Origin: Gammaproteobacteria bacterium
GTDB lineage: Bacteria > Pseudomonadota > Gammaproteobacteria > Enterobacterales > Psychrobiaceae
Reading direction: 5' to 3'
DNA: 64,000 bases
NCBI GenBank assembly: GCA_013214945.1
Contig: JABSRT010000013.1
Coordinates: forward strand, 1 to 64,000
The number at the start of each line of letters is the position of its first letter. Position 1 is the first letter of the stretch. A program made the position numbers and the translations under genes. Below the pieces are notes generated by a model. That model searched no databases. It was not told where the DNA came from and was given only the letters and a program-made list of their open reading frames with translations. Shown here in pieces: positions 1-10,172 of this stretch.

Positions 1-118
1 GAAATCAAGACCAAAACGTTACGCTGAAAAGAAACCAAAAAAATGCGCATCAGCTCTTAACTGACACGCATTACAACCTTAGTTGCCCCTTTCTCTACTT
101 ATATAGCTAGTTATGTGA

Positions 119-616
119 CTAGTCGCTGTCGCGTTTTAAGATCCGATCTAATTTTTCCTTTTCTTCAACGCTTAAGTGCTCACCGTTACTTTCATCTGCA
201 CTAACAATAGCATTACGACTCTTGCGCTGACGAAAGACCACTACTACTAATATAAGTAGACCTAATACACCAAAACCAATCGGCCCTAACCATAAGAAAT
301 ACGTGACACCGTCAAATCTTGGCTTATACAGTACAAAATCGCCATATCGCATCACCATAAATTCCATGATCTGATCATCACTGCGCCCCTCCTCCATTAA
401 GCGATACACTTCACGGCGTAAATCTTGTGAGATCATCGAATTTGAATCGGCTAAGTTCTGATTTTGACACTTTGGACAGCGTAGAATTTTATTGAGATCG
501 TGAAAACGTACTTCATATTCTGATTTTGAAAATTGATAGGTTTCAACTGACCCAGCTTGCGCACTACTACTAAGCACTATCAATAAACTAAATAGCATGG
601 TGACTAATAATCTCAT
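119..616 (-). CDS. ccmH: Cytochrome c maturation protein CcmH (thiol-redox subunit)
   Basis: CcmH reduces the apocytochrome c CXXCH thiols and works with CcmF in the periplasmic haem ligation complex. The 165-residue protein starts with a clear signal peptide (MRLLVTMLFSLLIVL, cleavage near AQA-G at residue 21). It then has the family motif LRCPKCQNQ with the redox pair C47 and C50, and one transmembrane helix at about 104-127. The short C-terminal tail lacks the TPR domain found in fused CcmH proteins, which fits the separate ccmI gene here. Its ATG overlaps the dsbE stop (ATGA), so the two genes are translationally coupled as the last genes of the leftward ccmF-dsbE-ccmH operon. Confidence 0.95.
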   Translation of the reverse strand: MRLLVTMLFSLLIVLSSSAQAGSVETYQFSKSEYEVRFHDLNKILRCPKCQNQNLADSNSMISQDLRREVYRLMEEGRSDDQIMEFMVMRYGDFVLYKPRFDGVTYFLWLGPIGFGVLGLLILVVVVFRQRKSRNAIVSADESNGEHLSVEEKEKLDRILKRDSD

Positions 617-1164
617 GACGAACTATCCCTAGTCATCTCCGACTTTATAGTATTAATCAGTGGCACAAACTTTTTGCCCCACGAATTATTATCAATCACT
701 CCAGCATAACGAAGACGTATAATCCCTTTATGGTCAACCAAGAATGTTTCCGGCGCACCGTATACTCCAAGATTTAGCCCCAGATTTCCTTCTACGTCAA
801 ACACACTAAAACGATAAGGATCTTGATAGTCACTAAGCCATTTAGCTGCGGCGCTTAAGTCATCTTTGTAATTAATACCGTAAATAGGGATGCCACTACG
901 CGCGATATCTAATAAGTATGGGTGCTCAGCTTTGCAAGACGGACACCATGTAGCCCAGACATTTAGTAAATAATAATCTCCTAACAAATCGGCTTGAGTA
1001 ACAACACGATCTCCCTTGGTCACTGTTAACAGCTTAAATGCAGGTACAGGTTTACCCTCTAACGCCGATGGCATTGCTTTGGGATTAAGAAATAGCCCTT
1101 TATATAAAAAAGCGCCCAAGACCAAAAATAAAATTAACGGTACAAATAATATAAAACGTTTCAT
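613..1164 (-). CDS. dsbE: Thiol:disulfide interchange protein DsbE/CcmG
   Basis: This is a membrane-anchored periplasmic thioredoxin-like reductase that passes electrons to CcmH and apocytochrome c. The 183-residue protein has an N-terminal membrane anchor (about residues 4-22) and a thioredoxin fold with the active site WATWCPSCKAEHP (C74, C77). The segment VYGAPETFLVD carries the cis-proline region typical of CcmG. It lies 9 bases after ccmF and overlaps ccmH by 4 bases. Length and motifs match the family, and nothing is missing. Confidence 0.95.
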   Translation of the reverse strand: MKRFILFVPLILFLVLGAFLYKGLFLNPKAMPSALEGKPVPAFKLLTVTKGDRVVTQADLLGDYYLLNVWATWCPSCKAEHPYLLDIARSGIPIYGINYKDDLSAAAKWLSDYQDPYRFSVFDVEGNLGLNLGVYGAPETFLVDHKGIIRLRYAGVIDNNSWGKKFVPLINTIKSEMTRDSSS

Positions 1165-1173
1165 CTTTAATCC

Positions 1174-3153
1174 TTATACACCAGCAGCAACAGTTTCTAT
1201 TGGCTGTTGTTTATTATCGGCTGTTTTCTTGACTCGGTAGCGTCGATCGCCAATACAAATAAAGCCACCCAAAGCGACTAATGCCCCAGCCATCCATAAT
1301 AGGTTAATAAAAGGTTTAACGTAAACTCGAACGGCCCATGCATCATTATCTAACGGGTCACCTAATGCGACGAATAGGTCGCGGGTTAGTGTGCTGTCAA
1401 TGCCAGCTTCTGTCATGCCCATGGTTTGAACGCGATAAATTCGACGTTCAGGTTGTAATAATGCAATTTGCTTACCTTCTACAAACACCTTAAATTGACC
1501 TTGCTTAGCGGTGTAGTTCGGACCAGCGACATCTTTGATGCCACCAAAAACAAACTCATAACCGCTAAGTTCAACTTTTGAACCGACATCCATTCGAATA
1601 TCAAGTTGCGTTTCATAAAATGACACCATAGTGGCACCGATAATAGCAACTGCGATACCAAAGTGGGACACCACCATGCCCCAATAACTTTGATTAGGTC
1701 GAGAGAAATCAATTTTCCCCTCGGCATTAGTGACGGTTGTTTTAGCATTTTTTATCGTTGCGGTAATTAACCAAAAGGCTAAGCCCATCCCAACAGCAAC
1801 CCAAGTAATAAATTCACCGCCATAAACAAACGGAAAAGCAATGCCGAATACGATACTTGCGAGTGCGACTAACCCCAGCTCTTGACGGAAGGTACCCGCT
1901 TTATTTTTCTTCCAACGAATAATTGGCGCAACACCCATCATCATGGCCATTAATGCAACGATTGGGTTAAACACAGCATTAAAGTAAGGAGGTCCTACTG
2001 ATATTTTACCCATGTTAAGCGCATCGAGTAATAAAGGAAATAAGGTGCCAAGCAATACTGTCGCCGTAGCAACAACCAACGCGATATTGCCCGCCAAAAT
2101 AAATGTTTCTTTTGAATACAACTCAAACTTAGATGTACTCTTTAACTGACTCGCTTTAAACGCAAACAAGGTTAATGAGCCGATGACAGCGGTAGCAAGT
2201 AGCATCAAAATAAACATGCCACGACCAGGATCCGACGCAAATGAATGGACCGAATTAATCACACCGGAGCGCACCAAGAAAGTACCGAGCAAGCTTAATG
2301 AAAATGCAGATATCGCTAATAAGATAGTCCAGTTTCTAAATGCACCGCGTTGCTCTGTTACTGACAAGGCGTGAATAAGAGCGGTACCGACAATCCATGG
2401 CATAAATGAAGCATTTTCTACCGGATCCCAAAACCACCAACCGCCCCAGCCAAGTTCATAATATGCCCACCAACTGCCAAGCGTAATGCCAATCGAAAGG
2501 AATGACCAAGCTGCGAGTGTCCAAGGACGAGTCCAGCGTGCCCATGCCGCATCCATTCGGCCAGTTAATAGTGCCGCAATTGCAAAAGCAAAGGCGACTG
2601 AAAAACCGCTCCAACCTAAGTACAGCATCGGCGGATGAACAATTAAGCCAATGTCTTGTAACAGCGGATTAAGATCGCGCCCTTCTGCAGGGAAATTAGG
2701 CAATAAGCGTTCAAACGGGTTTGAAGTAAGCAAGGTAAATAGCATAAAGCCGACGATAATCATGCCTAACACCGCCAAAACGCGAGCGACAAAGGCTTCG
2801 TCTAACTTCCGACTTGAAACAGCCAGCGTTCCAGCCCACGACGTTAGCATTAATACCCACAGCAATAACGAGCCTTCATGTCCGCCAAATACCGCGGCAA
2901 ATTTATATTGAATAGGCAAATGACTATTGGAGTGTTGAGCAACATATAACACCGAAAAGTCATCGCTGACAAAACTCGATGTTAAAAATAGATAACTGAT
3001 GAGCGTAAATAAAAACATCCCAAAAGTTAATGGTCGAGCGTATCTAACTAGCGTTAAATTATTTCCGCTCACACCAACTAAAGGAATAACACTTAAGCAA
3101 ATAGCGAACGCGAGTCCAACTATCAGCGAAAAGTTACCAAGTTCAGGGATCAT
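1174..3153 (-). CDS. ccmF: Haem lyase CcmF
   Basis: CcmF is the large polytopic inner membrane protein that ligates haem from holo-CcmE to apocytochrome c. The 659-residue protein has many transmembrane helices throughout and the family WWD motif WGGWWFWDPVENASFMPW near residue 240. A large periplasmic segment of about residues 500-610 precedes the last helix. The ATG is preceded by a good ribosome site (GAGGTAA). It is the first gene of the leftward ccmF-dsbE-ccmH operon and is divergent from ccmI. Its length is close to the usual 640-660 residues. Confidence 0.96.
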   Translation of the reverse strand: MIPELGNFSLIVGLAFAICLSVIPLVGVSGNNLTLVRYARPLTFGMFLFTLISYLFLTSSFVSDDFSVLYVAQHSNSHLPIQYKFAAVFGGHEGSLLLWVLMLTSWAGTLAVSSRKLDEAFVARVLAVLGMIIVGFMLFTLLTSNPFERLLPNFPAEGRDLNPLLQDIGLIVHPPMLYLGWSGFSVAFAFAIAALLTGRMDAAWARWTRPWTLAAWSFLSIGITLGSWWAYYELGWGGWWFWDPVENASFMPWIVGTALIHALSVTEQRGAFRNWTILLAISAFSLSLLGTFLVRSGVINSVHSFASDPGRGMFILMLLATAVIGSLTLFAFKASQLKSTSKFELYSKETFILAGNIALVVATATVLLGTLFPLLLDALNMGKISVGPPYFNAVFNPIVALMAMMMGVAPIIRWKKNKAGTFRQELGLVALASIVFGIAFPFVYGGEFITWVAVGMGLAFWLITATIKNAKTTVTNAEGKIDFSRPNQSYWGMVVSHFGIAVAIIGATMVSFYETQLDIRMDVGSKVELSGYEFVFGGIKDVAGPNYTAKQGQFKVFVEGKQIALLQPERRIYRVQTMGMTEAGIDSTLTRDLFVALGDPLDNDAWAVRVYVKPFINLLWMAGALVALGGFICIGDRRYRVKKTADNKQQPIETVAAGV

Positions 3154-3707
3154 TTTATTACCTCAAAAATTTCTAATATTTACTACTAAAGCTTGCTTAC
3201 TGGCTACGATTTTTTAAGAACAATCTAGGGTGCTTAATCATCTCAGTCTAGTAGAGCTAAAAGTCTGGTTAATAGTTGCACCGATAAATAAAATAATTGA
3301 AAAAAACAATTTCCAAAAATCAGGGCTATGATACCGCATAATGTCAACTTTCAATACTGAGAATTATTCGGCTAGCTCGACCATTAATCTTTCAAGCTGC
3401 TACGACGGGCTATTGTCCACAATCCCATCTTGAAGATATTGATACGGATCACGCAACCCAATAATAATATTTAACCTTTGAGCTGCGATAATTGCGCCAG
3501 CGCAAAAAATGATTCGATAGCTCTACAACAGATGATAATTTAACGTACAATCCCTGCCACTGTATTTGCTCCACTTATTAGCCGCCTTATCACAGTTTTA
3601 TTCTAACTAACGCCCGCAATCATACCGGTTTAGTTAGGGAACTTTTTGCATAAAGCTTATCTAACGGGTAGTAAAAATGATTTAATTAAACTCGAGGTAA
3701 AACGTCA
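3154..3707. other. Divergent intergenic region between ccmF and ccmI
   Basis: This is 554 bases between two divergent start codons, so it must hold the promoters for both ccm operons. It is AT-rich and no open frame has coding character. I could not pick out a convincing promoter pair, operator, repeat or structured RNA by eye. Confidence 0.5.
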
Positions 3708-4952
3708 ATGATGACAACAAATTTTTGGATAGCCATCGCCGCCTTACTTGCTATTGCGCTTGTTATCATCTGGTGGCCATATTTCCGCAATACCAAACTT
3801 CAAATAACATCAGTCAACAGTCGCTCGCAAGCGAACAAATTAAGCTACCGACAATCACGACTCAAACTTGAGCAACAATTGGATGATCAATTGATCAGTC
3901 AAGCTGAGTTTGAAACTTTAAGCACCGAACTCGGTCGAAAATTAATTCAAGATGAGGCAACACAAGAACAGCAATTAAAAGTTGGCAAACGTACTATGGC
4001 GTGGCCCGTTCTTGCAAGTATTTTGACTGTTGCTTTAAGCACCACTCTGTACCTAAAGCTTGGCGCGCTCGACCGTTTAACACCGCCGACTCAAGCGGCC
4101 GTTGATTCTGCACACTCAAATATGACTCCAGAACAACAGCAACCTTTAACCTTGCAACAAATTGAACAGCAGGTTGCTCAAGACCCAACCAACTCTCAGT
4201 TATTATATCGGTTAGCACATGCTTATGTTTCCGCTGGCCAATTTGATAAATCCGTCAATGCTTTCAATCTATTAATAGAATTAGAAGGTGAACACGCAGA
4301 GTTTATCGGTCCACAGGCTCAGGCGCTTTATTACAAAAATGAAGGCAAGATGACACCTGCGATCATCGCTCTGACCCAGCGCGCATTAACTTTAGATCCT
4401 GAAGATACTGCAACCTTAGTTTTGTTAGGCATGGACAGCTTCTCTAATGCAAAATATGCTGACGCGGCAATCTATTGGCAGCGGATTTTAAACACCAATC
4501 GTCCAGGCATTGATCGTAACGCATTAACTAACGCGATAGCCCAAGCAAAAGAACGCTTAAGCTTAACCGGCGAAACGTTACCACAATTGCCAAAAGCCGC
4601 ACCCACCGCCAGCCTAAAAGTTAACGTCAGCATAAGCGATGAACTAAAGGGCCAATACGATGACCAGCAAACAGTCTTTATCTATGCTATTCCCGTTGAC
4701 GGCGCGCGGATGCCGCTGGCTGCAATCAAATTAACCGCGGGCGAGTTGCCTACTGATATCGTGTTAGATGACTCATTAGCAATGACCCCGGCAGCAAAGA
4801 TTAGCGATCATCAACAGGTTAAATTATTCGCGGTTATCTCTAAAACCGGTAGTGCGGGCATAAAACCAGGCGATCTTCAGGGCTTTATTGACCATGCAGC
4901 TCTTAATAGTGAGCAGCCTTACTTGCTAACTATTGATACCGTCGTTAAATAG
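3708..4952 (+). CDS. ccmI: Cytochrome c maturation protein CcmI (apocytochrome chaperone)
   Basis: CcmI binds apocytochrome c and delivers it to the CcmFH complex. The 414-residue protein begins with a transmembrane helix (about 5-24). A cytoplasmic coiled segment rich in Gln and Leu (about 40-95) follows, then a second helix (about 98-120) and a periplasmic TPR region (about 145-275: SQLLYRLAHAYVSAGQFDKS, then PEDTATLVLLGMDSFSNAKY). A C-terminal beta-rich domain (about 300-414) completes it. A second ATG directly follows the first, so the start could be one codon later. It is transcribed toward ccmABCDE, but a 244-base gap with a repeat and a hairpin separates them. Confidence 0.9.
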   Translation: MMTTNFWIAIAALLAIALVIIWWPYFRNTKLQITSVNSRSQANKLSYRQSRLKLEQQLDDQLISQAEFETLSTELGRKLIQDEATQEQQLKVGKRTMAWPVLASILTVALSTTLYLKLGALDRLTPPTQAAVDSAHSNMTPEQQQPLTLQQIEQQVAQDPTNSQLLYRLAHAYVSAGQFDKSVNAFNLLIELEGEHAEFIGPQAQALYYKNEGKMTPAIIALTQRALTLDPEDTATLVLLGMDSFSNAKYADAAIYWQRILNTNRPGIDRNALTNAIAQAKERLSLTGETLPQLPKAAPTASLKVNVSISDELKGQYDDQQTVFIYAIPVDGARMPLAAIKLTAGELPTDIVLDDSLAMTPAAKISDHQQVKLFAVISKTGSAGIKPGDLQGFIDHAALNSEQPYLLTIDTVVK

Positions 4953-4962
4953 AACTTGCCGC

Positions 4963-4994
4963 TGATGCGTTGATGCGTTGATGCGTTGATGCGT
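4963..4994 (+). repeat. Tandem repeat of an 8-bp unit, 4 copies
   Basis: Four exact copies of TGATGCGT run head to tail 11 bases after the ccmI stop codon, followed by a partial TGA. The unit is not a multiple of three and lies outside coding sequence. It looks like a slippage-prone microsatellite, but nothing shows that it affects ccmA expression. Confidence 0.9.
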
Positions 4995-5031
4995 TGATTA
5001 AATTTGACGCAGTTAGTTTGGGGCTTTGCTC

Positions 5032-5079
5032 TAAGCACGATAAACAATATTAGTAGGTTACAGATGTTTATCGTGCTTA
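5032..5079. other. Long inverted repeat in the ccmI-ccmA gap
   Basis: TAAGCACGATAAAC at 5032-5045 is repeated exactly in inverted form at 5066-5079, with a 20-base loop between the arms. No T-run follows the right arm, so it is not a textbook terminator. It could be an RNA processing or stabilising hairpin between ccmI and ccmA, or an operator; the sequence does not decide. Confidence 0.6.
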
Positions 5080-5196
5080 ACCGCTCCCTAATGACCTGCA
5101 TCAATATTGCGTTAAATGCTCGCCACAAATATTCGTCATTATGCTATATTGGCGCTCGAACCCATTGCATGTATAAATAAAGGCCTGTAAGTAACA

Positions 5197-5829
5197 ATGA
5201 GCCAAGTGCTATTATCCGCCAACAAATTGACCTGTATTCGCGAAGAACGTGTCTTGTTTGACGAGTTAAGTTTCGACCTTTGTGCCGGTGACTTTATCCA
5301 AATAGAAGGTCCCAATGGCGCGGGAAAAACAAGCTTATTGCGAATTTTGGCCGGGCTGTCGCGACCATACGACGGTGACGTCGCGTTTAATGGTGAGTCG
5401 ATCAGCAAGTGCCGAGACAGCTACTACGAACAATTGATGTTTATTGGCCACTTAGCTGGGGTTAAAGGTGAACTGAGTGCCGAAGAAAATCTCGACTTCA
5501 ATCTAAAATTACATGGCGAGCAATGCCACGATCTCGAACAAGCACTTGCCAACGTCAAATTAACCGGTTTTGAAGATGCACTGGCCTCGCACTTATCAGC
5601 AGGTCAAAACCGTCGTATCGCCTTAGCGAGATTATGGCAAAGTCAGGCTAAAATTTGGATCTTAGACGAACCCTTTACCGCTATCGACAAAGCTGGTGTC
5701 AGCGAACTCGAAGCGCTTTTTATCAAACATATCGATAACGGCGGCGCAATTGTGTTAACCAGCCATCAAGACATAAAATTAGGTGCGCAGCGACTGCAGC
5801 GACTCACCCTAGATTATAACTTTTACTAA
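5197..5829 (+). CDS. ccmA: Haem exporter ABC ATPase CcmA
   Basis: CcmA is the ATP-hydrolysing subunit of the CcmABCD complex that releases holo-CcmE from CcmC. The 210-residue protein has a Walker A motif ([15 protein letters not shown], about residues 33-47), the ABC signature [15 protein letters not shown], a Walker B motif (IWILDEPF) and the switch histidine in TSHQD. Its short length is normal for CcmA. It opens the rightward ccmABCDE operon, with ccmB 22 bases downstream. Confidence 0.95.
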   Translation: MSQVLLSANKLTCIREERVLFDELSFDLCAGDFIQIEGPNGAGKTSLLRILAGLSRPYDGDVAFNGESISKCRDSYYEQLMFIGHLAGVKGELSAEENLDFNLKLHGEQCHDLEQALANVKLTGFEDALASHLSAGQNRRIALARLWQSQAKIWILDEPFTAIDKAGVSELEALFIKHIDNGGAIVLTSHQDIKLGAQRLQRLTLDYNFY

Positions 5830-5851
5830 CGAGCCATCAGCGAACTCTTTT

Positions 5852-6538
5852 ATGAATCAACCTCTAAGCTACTGGCAGACCTTTCTTATCGTACTAAAAC
5901 GTGACCTTCAAGTTGCGGTGCGTAATAAAGGGGACGTTTTTAACCCATTAATATTCTTTGTTATCGTTATTACCTTGTTTCCACTGGGCATTGGCTCTGA
6001 AACGGCAACATTAACCCGAATTGCCCCTGGCGTTATCTGGGTCGCGGCCTTGTTGTCTGCGTTATTGTCACTAGAGCGTTTATTTAAAAATGATTACAAT
6101 GACGGCTCGCTAGAACAAATGCTGCTGAGTCCACAGCCGTTATTTGTTATGGTGCTGGCCAAGGTATTTGCGCATTGGTTGCTGACCGGGCTACCCATTA
6201 TTTTAATTGCCCCGCTACTGGCATTATTGCTTCATCTTGAAGAAACAGCCTATAGCGCATTAATCGCGACCCTAGCCTTAGGCACACCTATATTAAGCCT
6301 GATCGGTGGCATTGGTGTTGCGCTAACTGTAGGCATAAAAAAAGGCGGAGTATTGTTGAGCTTGCTGGTATTGCCGTTATACATTCCGGTATTAATTTTT
6401 GCAACCAGCGCAATAGAAGCAGCTGCACTGGGTATGCCTTACAGCGGACATCTTGCTATCATAGCTGCACTATTGAGTGGCTCGTTAACTTTAACGCCCT
6501 TTGCTATTGGCGCGGCCTTAAGAGTTAGTACCAATTAA
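5852..6538 (+). CDS. ccmB: Haem exporter permease subunit CcmB
   Basis: This is the integral membrane subunit paired with CcmA. The 228-residue protein has about six predicted helices and the family N-terminus with a cytoplasmic LKRDLQVAVRNKGD segment before the first helix. SLERLFKNDYNDGSLEQML is the coupling region typical of CcmB. It sits between ccmA (22-base gap) and ccmC (14-base gap) in one operon. Confidence 0.94.
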   Translation: MNQPLSYWQTFLIVLKRDLQVAVRNKGDVFNPLIFFVIVITLFPLGIGSETATLTRIAPGVIWVAALLSALLSLERLFKNDYNDGSLEQMLLSPQPLFVMVLAKVFAHWLLTGLPIILIAPLLALLLHLEETAYSALIATLALGTPILSLIGGIGVALTVGIKKGGVLLSLLVLPLYIPVLIFATSAIEAAALGMPYSGHLAIIAALLSGSLTLTPFAIGAALRVSTN

Positions 6539-6552
6539 ACCTAAATTTATAA

Positions 6553-7308
6553 ATGAGTATTGTTATGTGGAAATGGTTACACCCATACGCCAAACCAGAA
6601 CGTAGTTACGAGCTCGCCAGCAAGTTACTGCCATGGTTTGTCGGATCAAGTATTATTACTTTACTGATTGGCACGGTGTGGGGGCTGGTCTTTGCACCGG
6701 CAGATTACCAACAAGGCGATAGCTACCGGATCATCTTTATCCATGTGCCAGCGGCAACATTGTCGATGAGTACTTACATGGCGATGGCCACAGCGGCGTT
6801 GGTTGGCATGGTATGGCAAATAAAATTGGCCGATGCCGCGGCTGCAGCTATCGCCCCGGTTGGCGCGGTACTAACGGCTATTGCGCTCATCACCGGAGCC
6901 GCTTGGGGAAAACCAATGTGGGGCACTTGGTGGATTTGGGATGCCCGTCTGACCTCACAGCTTATTTTATTGTTTTTATACTTGGGGGTTATCGCACTGC
7001 ATAACTCATTTGAGGACAAAGTGCTGGCAGGACGCGCCGCCGGCATTTTAACCTTAGTGGGCGTGATCAACATTCCTATTATTAAATACTCGGTCGAATG
7101 GTGGAACACCCTGCATCAAGGTGCCACTATTTCGAAACTCGATAAACCGTCAATGAGCAACGAAATGTTATGGCCTTTATTAGTTAACCTGCTAGGTTTC
7201 GCCCTGATGATTGCCGCAATTACGCTAGTACGTTTTAGAAACGAAGTCATTGCCCGTAACTCGATGCGTCCTTGGGTTAAAGAACTGGTTGCTAAGGAGG
7301 CAAGTTAA
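6553..7308 (+). CDS. ccmC: Haem-handling membrane protein CcmC
   Basis: CcmC loads haem onto CcmE at the periplasmic face. The 251-residue protein has six predicted helices and the tryptophan-rich WWD motif AWGKPMWGTWWIWDARLTSQ near residues 115-135. Flanking histidines expected to ligand haem are in IIFIHVPAA and in WWNTLHQG. It ends TAATG, sharing one base with the ccmD start, so translation is coupled. Confidence 0.96.
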   Translation: MSIVMWKWLHPYAKPERSYELASKLLPWFVGSSIITLLIGTVWGLVFAPADYQQGDSYRIIFIHVPAATLSMSTYMAMATAALVGMVWQIKLADAAAAAIAPVGAVLTAIALITGAAWGKPMWGTWWIWDARLTSQLILLFLYLGVIALHNSFEDKVLAGRAAGILTLVGVINIPIIKYSVEWWNTLHQGATISKLDKPSMSNEMLWPLLVNLLGFALMIAAITLVRFRNEVIARNSMRPWVKELVAKEAS

Positions 7309-7526
7309 TGCATTTTGAATCATTAAACGATTTTTTTGCGATGGGTGGCTACGCATTTTACGTGTGGTTATCCTATGGAACTGCGTTTATTTTACTGCTC
7401 AGTTTGGTTGTCATCAGTGTCCGAAAACGTAAAAGTTTAATTAATGACATCCGCTCAAAACAAGTACGAGATCAGAAATTGAAAAAATATAGAGAAGGAA
7501 ATCAGCATAATGAATCCAAGACGTAA
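7308..7526 (+). CDS. ccmD: Haem exporter small subunit CcmD
   Basis: This small membrane protein stabilises the CcmC-CcmE interaction. It has 72 residues, with the family start [20 protein letters not shown] leading into one transmembrane helix (about 16-38) and then a basic cytoplasmic tail. Its start shares one base with the ccmC stop and its last 17 bases overlap the start of ccmE in another frame. Length and position are standard. Confidence 0.92.
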   Translation: MHFESLNDFFAMGGYAFYVWLSYGTAFILLLSLVVISVRKRKSLINDIRSKQVRDQKLKKYREGNQHNESKT

Positions 7527-8013
7527 GCAACGTTTAACTATAATCAGTATCATCTTTGTTGGTGTTGCGTCAGTGATTGGGCTGATGTTATACGCCCTGA
7601 GTCAAAATATTGATTTGTTTTATACCCCGCACGAAATAATTAAAGGTAAAGATGATAGCGGTATAAAACCACAAATTGGTCAACGACTTCGCGTTGGTGG
7701 CATGGTTAAACAAGGTTCTGTAATACGTAATAGTGACAACTTGAAAGTGTCATTTATTATTTACGACAATGTAGACGAAATTACCGTGGAATACGAAGGT
7801 TTGCTGCCAGACTTGTTCCGAGAAGGCCAAGCGATAGTCGCCAATGGCTCGCTGATATCACCGCAACGGGTTAAAGCATCAGAAGTGCTAGCCAAGCACG
7901 ACGAAAATTACACCTCGCCAGAAATTGCAGAAGCGATGGGCAAGCAACATAAGAAGCTTGAATATAGTGAGCTGCAACAAGCCGGTAGTGAGACAGCTCC
8001 GCTAGTTAACTGA
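7510..8013 (+). CDS. ccmE: Periplasmic haem chaperone CcmE
   Basis: CcmE carries haem covalently from CcmC to CcmF. The 167-residue protein has a basic N-terminus, one signal-anchor helix (about 9-29), an OB-fold domain and the haem-binding motif [12 protein letters not shown]. The covalent-haem histidine is H130, followed by Y134. It is the last gene of ccmABCDE and is followed by a strong hairpin terminator. Confidence 0.96.
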   Translation: MNPRRKQRLTIISIIFVGVASVIGLMLYALSQNIDLFYTPHEIIKGKDDSGIKPQIGQRLRVGGMVKQGSVIRNSDNLKVSFIIYDNVDEITVEYEGLLPDLFREGQAIVANGSLISPQRVKASEVLAKHDENYTSPEIAEAMGKQHKKLEYSELQQAGSETAPLVN

Positions 8014-8062
8014 TCATTGTTAGTGGTTAAAACAGATGATAATAGCAATTAGATAACGCAAT

Positions 8063-8101
8063 AAAAAAAGCGGTAACGATGAGAGTCGTTACCGCTTTTT
8101 T
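8063..8101. terminator. Bidirectional terminator between ccmE and the chemoreceptor pseudogene
   Basis: A perfect 9-bp stem (CGGTAACGA / TCGTTACCG) with a 6-base loop is flanked by A7G on the left and CT6 on the right, so it can end transcription from both sides. It separates convergent ccmE and the broken chemoreceptor gene. Confidence 0.9.
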
Positions 8102-8112
8102 ATTGCTAATAA

Positions 8113-9956
8113 CTATCCGCCGACAGCCGAGACCTTAAACAATTTAACGGATTGATGTAAAGCCTGCGCCTGCAGCAATAAATTTTCGCTCATTTTACTG
8201 TTTTTCCGAGAAGAACCAGATGCCTTACTGGCAACCTCTCGAATTGAAACAATATGATTATTGACCGCTGCGACCCCTACACCTTGCTCTGTAATTGCAT
8301 TGGCAATCGTTGATGTCATATCCGTAATTTGGGTGACATTATTGGTTATCTCTGTCAGCATTTTCCCTGCAGCTCCGGCTTTTTGTGAGCTTTGCTGACC
8401 TTGGCTCAAACAGTCTGCAATCAGACCAACCATATTTTGAGTCCGTGCCTGCAACTGAGTAATAATGGTTTCAATTTCACTGGTCGAATCTTGCGTTCGG
8501 CTCGCTAAAGTTCGTACTTCATCGGCCACCACAGCAAAGCCTCGCCCTTGCTCACCGGCCCGCGCCGCTTCAATGGCGGCATTAAGTGCCAACAAATTAG
8601 CTTGTTCTGCAATACTGCGAATAACATCGAGCACCGAACCTATGTTCTGGCTATCAATCACTAATTTGGCCACCTCTGTCTCTGAACGGCTCAAATTAGC
8701 AGACAATAAATCGATTTGACTAATGGTATCACTCACTCCTAGCTGTCCCATTTGGGCACTTTGGCTAGTCGCCTCCGCCTTATTTTTTGCATCGCCAGTA
8801 TTAATGCTAATACCATCAATAGTCGCGACCATTTGGGTCACTGCGGTCGCAACAGAGTCCGACTCGATGAGTTGTGTTTCGACCCCTTGATGACTGTCAG
8901 TAATATTATTAGATAATTGTTCGGTGGCGTTATTTAATTCCACAACCGAGCGATTAACTTCACTAATTATCCCCTCAAATTGATTAACCATCGCATTAAA
9001 GTGGTGAGACATTTGCGCTAACTCATCTTGCCCTTGCTCGTTTGCACGCAACGTTAAGTCCTTGGTCGAACCAATCGCGACCATGACATTACGTAAGGCA
9101 TTAACCGGTCGTAAAATACTGCGACTAATTAAAACTGAACCAAAAATAGCGACCGTAAAAACCAAGCAAAAGAATACGTAAAGTAAAGCTGACATGTAAC
9201 TTTTGGTACTGTCGAGTTGCAATTTAGTGCTAGTGACCATTTGCTTGGGTACTGTGAATACTGCTGCGCATCTCACCCATGATGCCAGTGTCTGGCGTCA
9301 TTCCCATGGCCTGATAAGCTTGGGTTAAATTGATGAACTTTTCGCGATATTGGGTTAGTTGCTCAGGAGGGGGGCTATTCATGGATAAAAATTTAGCGTT
9401 CATTTCCTTAAAGTGCTGATCGAATTTGGTAATATATTTACCATCGACTCGCAACATAAAATCATTTTCATCACGGCGCAGTTGCAATAACCCGACTAAT
9501 AAATTTGAATTTGAATTTGATTTTTTGAGCATGTCCTCAATATCATGAGCGGCATCACGTAACTCGCCGTATAAGCCCTCTTTAGCATGATAGCCGATAA
9601 TTTTTTGTTGCTCGACTAAGGATAAGAAGTGTTGGTTATATTGTGTTATCGCTATTTTTAACTGGTCAAGATCTTTAGTCTCCATCCCATTTTATTTAAA
9701 AATATCACGCAAGTTAACAATTGTTTGCTGGAGGGAACTGCTGTGTTTGTTGTATTTTTCGACATACTTTGGCAGCTTGCGAGCAATAAAATCCTTCTCA
9801 TCTCGCCGCAGTTCTAAAATACCGTTTTCAATTTTCGAAGTCAGCACAATCGCTTGAGAAATATCGTTAATCGCATTACCGGTATAGGCATTTACTAATA
9901 CCATTAAATCCTAGCAATGCAGTACTGAACATAAGTTTGTACTTAATAGGCATCAT
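8113..9956 (-). pseudogene. Broken HBM-type methyl-accepting chemotaxis protein
   Basis: This is a decayed paralogue of the intact chemoreceptor directly upstream. The original start is the ATG pair at 9956-9951, behind a strong AAGGAGGA site. Three lesions interrupt the frame. A frameshift near 9903-9910 joins an N-terminus like MPIKYKLMFSTALLGF to MVLVNAYTGNA. An in-frame TAA at 9694-9692 stands where the intact copy has Gln. A second frameshift near 9240-9265 lies just before transmembrane segment 2. The pieces otherwise align end to end with the intact protein: HBM sensor, second helix, HAMP, then a well-preserved signalling domain with [20 protein letters not shown]. The C-terminal part could still be read from a GTG at 9276, so a soluble or membrane-bound signalling fragment cannot be excluded. 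Confidence 0.88.
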
Positions 9957-10172
9957 ATTCCTCCTTGAATATTGTGACCACTTTAGAGTATATACTTAGA
10001 TTTAAATGTTCTAAGGTGCTTAACGTTAACTGAGTAGGTCAAGCTCAGCCAAACAGCTTTATTAATTGTCATTTATATTAGTTATGCTAATGTAATTCTG
10101 AAACAGATTCGCTTGTTACAAATCAGTCCATTGCGGCTAACAGCACCTCCATGTGCTGGTATTTAATAATAA

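Noticed and set aside
1-118. C-terminal end of a rightward gene (a short basic frame ending near base 65)
   Set aside because: About 20 codons with no upstream context; cannot be told from chance.
1479-1748. Frame inside ccmF in another reading frame
   Set aside because: Fully contained in a strong, full-length ccmF and without independent signals. The same applies to the many frames inside the pst, fusA, MCP and recJ genes.
3154-3707. tRNA or small RNA in the ccmF-ccmI gap
   Set aside because: No T-loop motif, no strong hairpin and no terminator; nothing to support an RNA gene.
4919-5128. Leftward frame across the 8-base repeat
   Set aside because: Its coding look comes from the repeat itself (Asn-Ala-Ser-Thr-like residues); no start signals.
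8113-9904. Reading the broken chemoreceptor as three separate genes
   Set aside because: The pieces align in order with one intact paralogue next door; the breaks are two frameshifts and one stop, so a single pseudogene is the simpler account.
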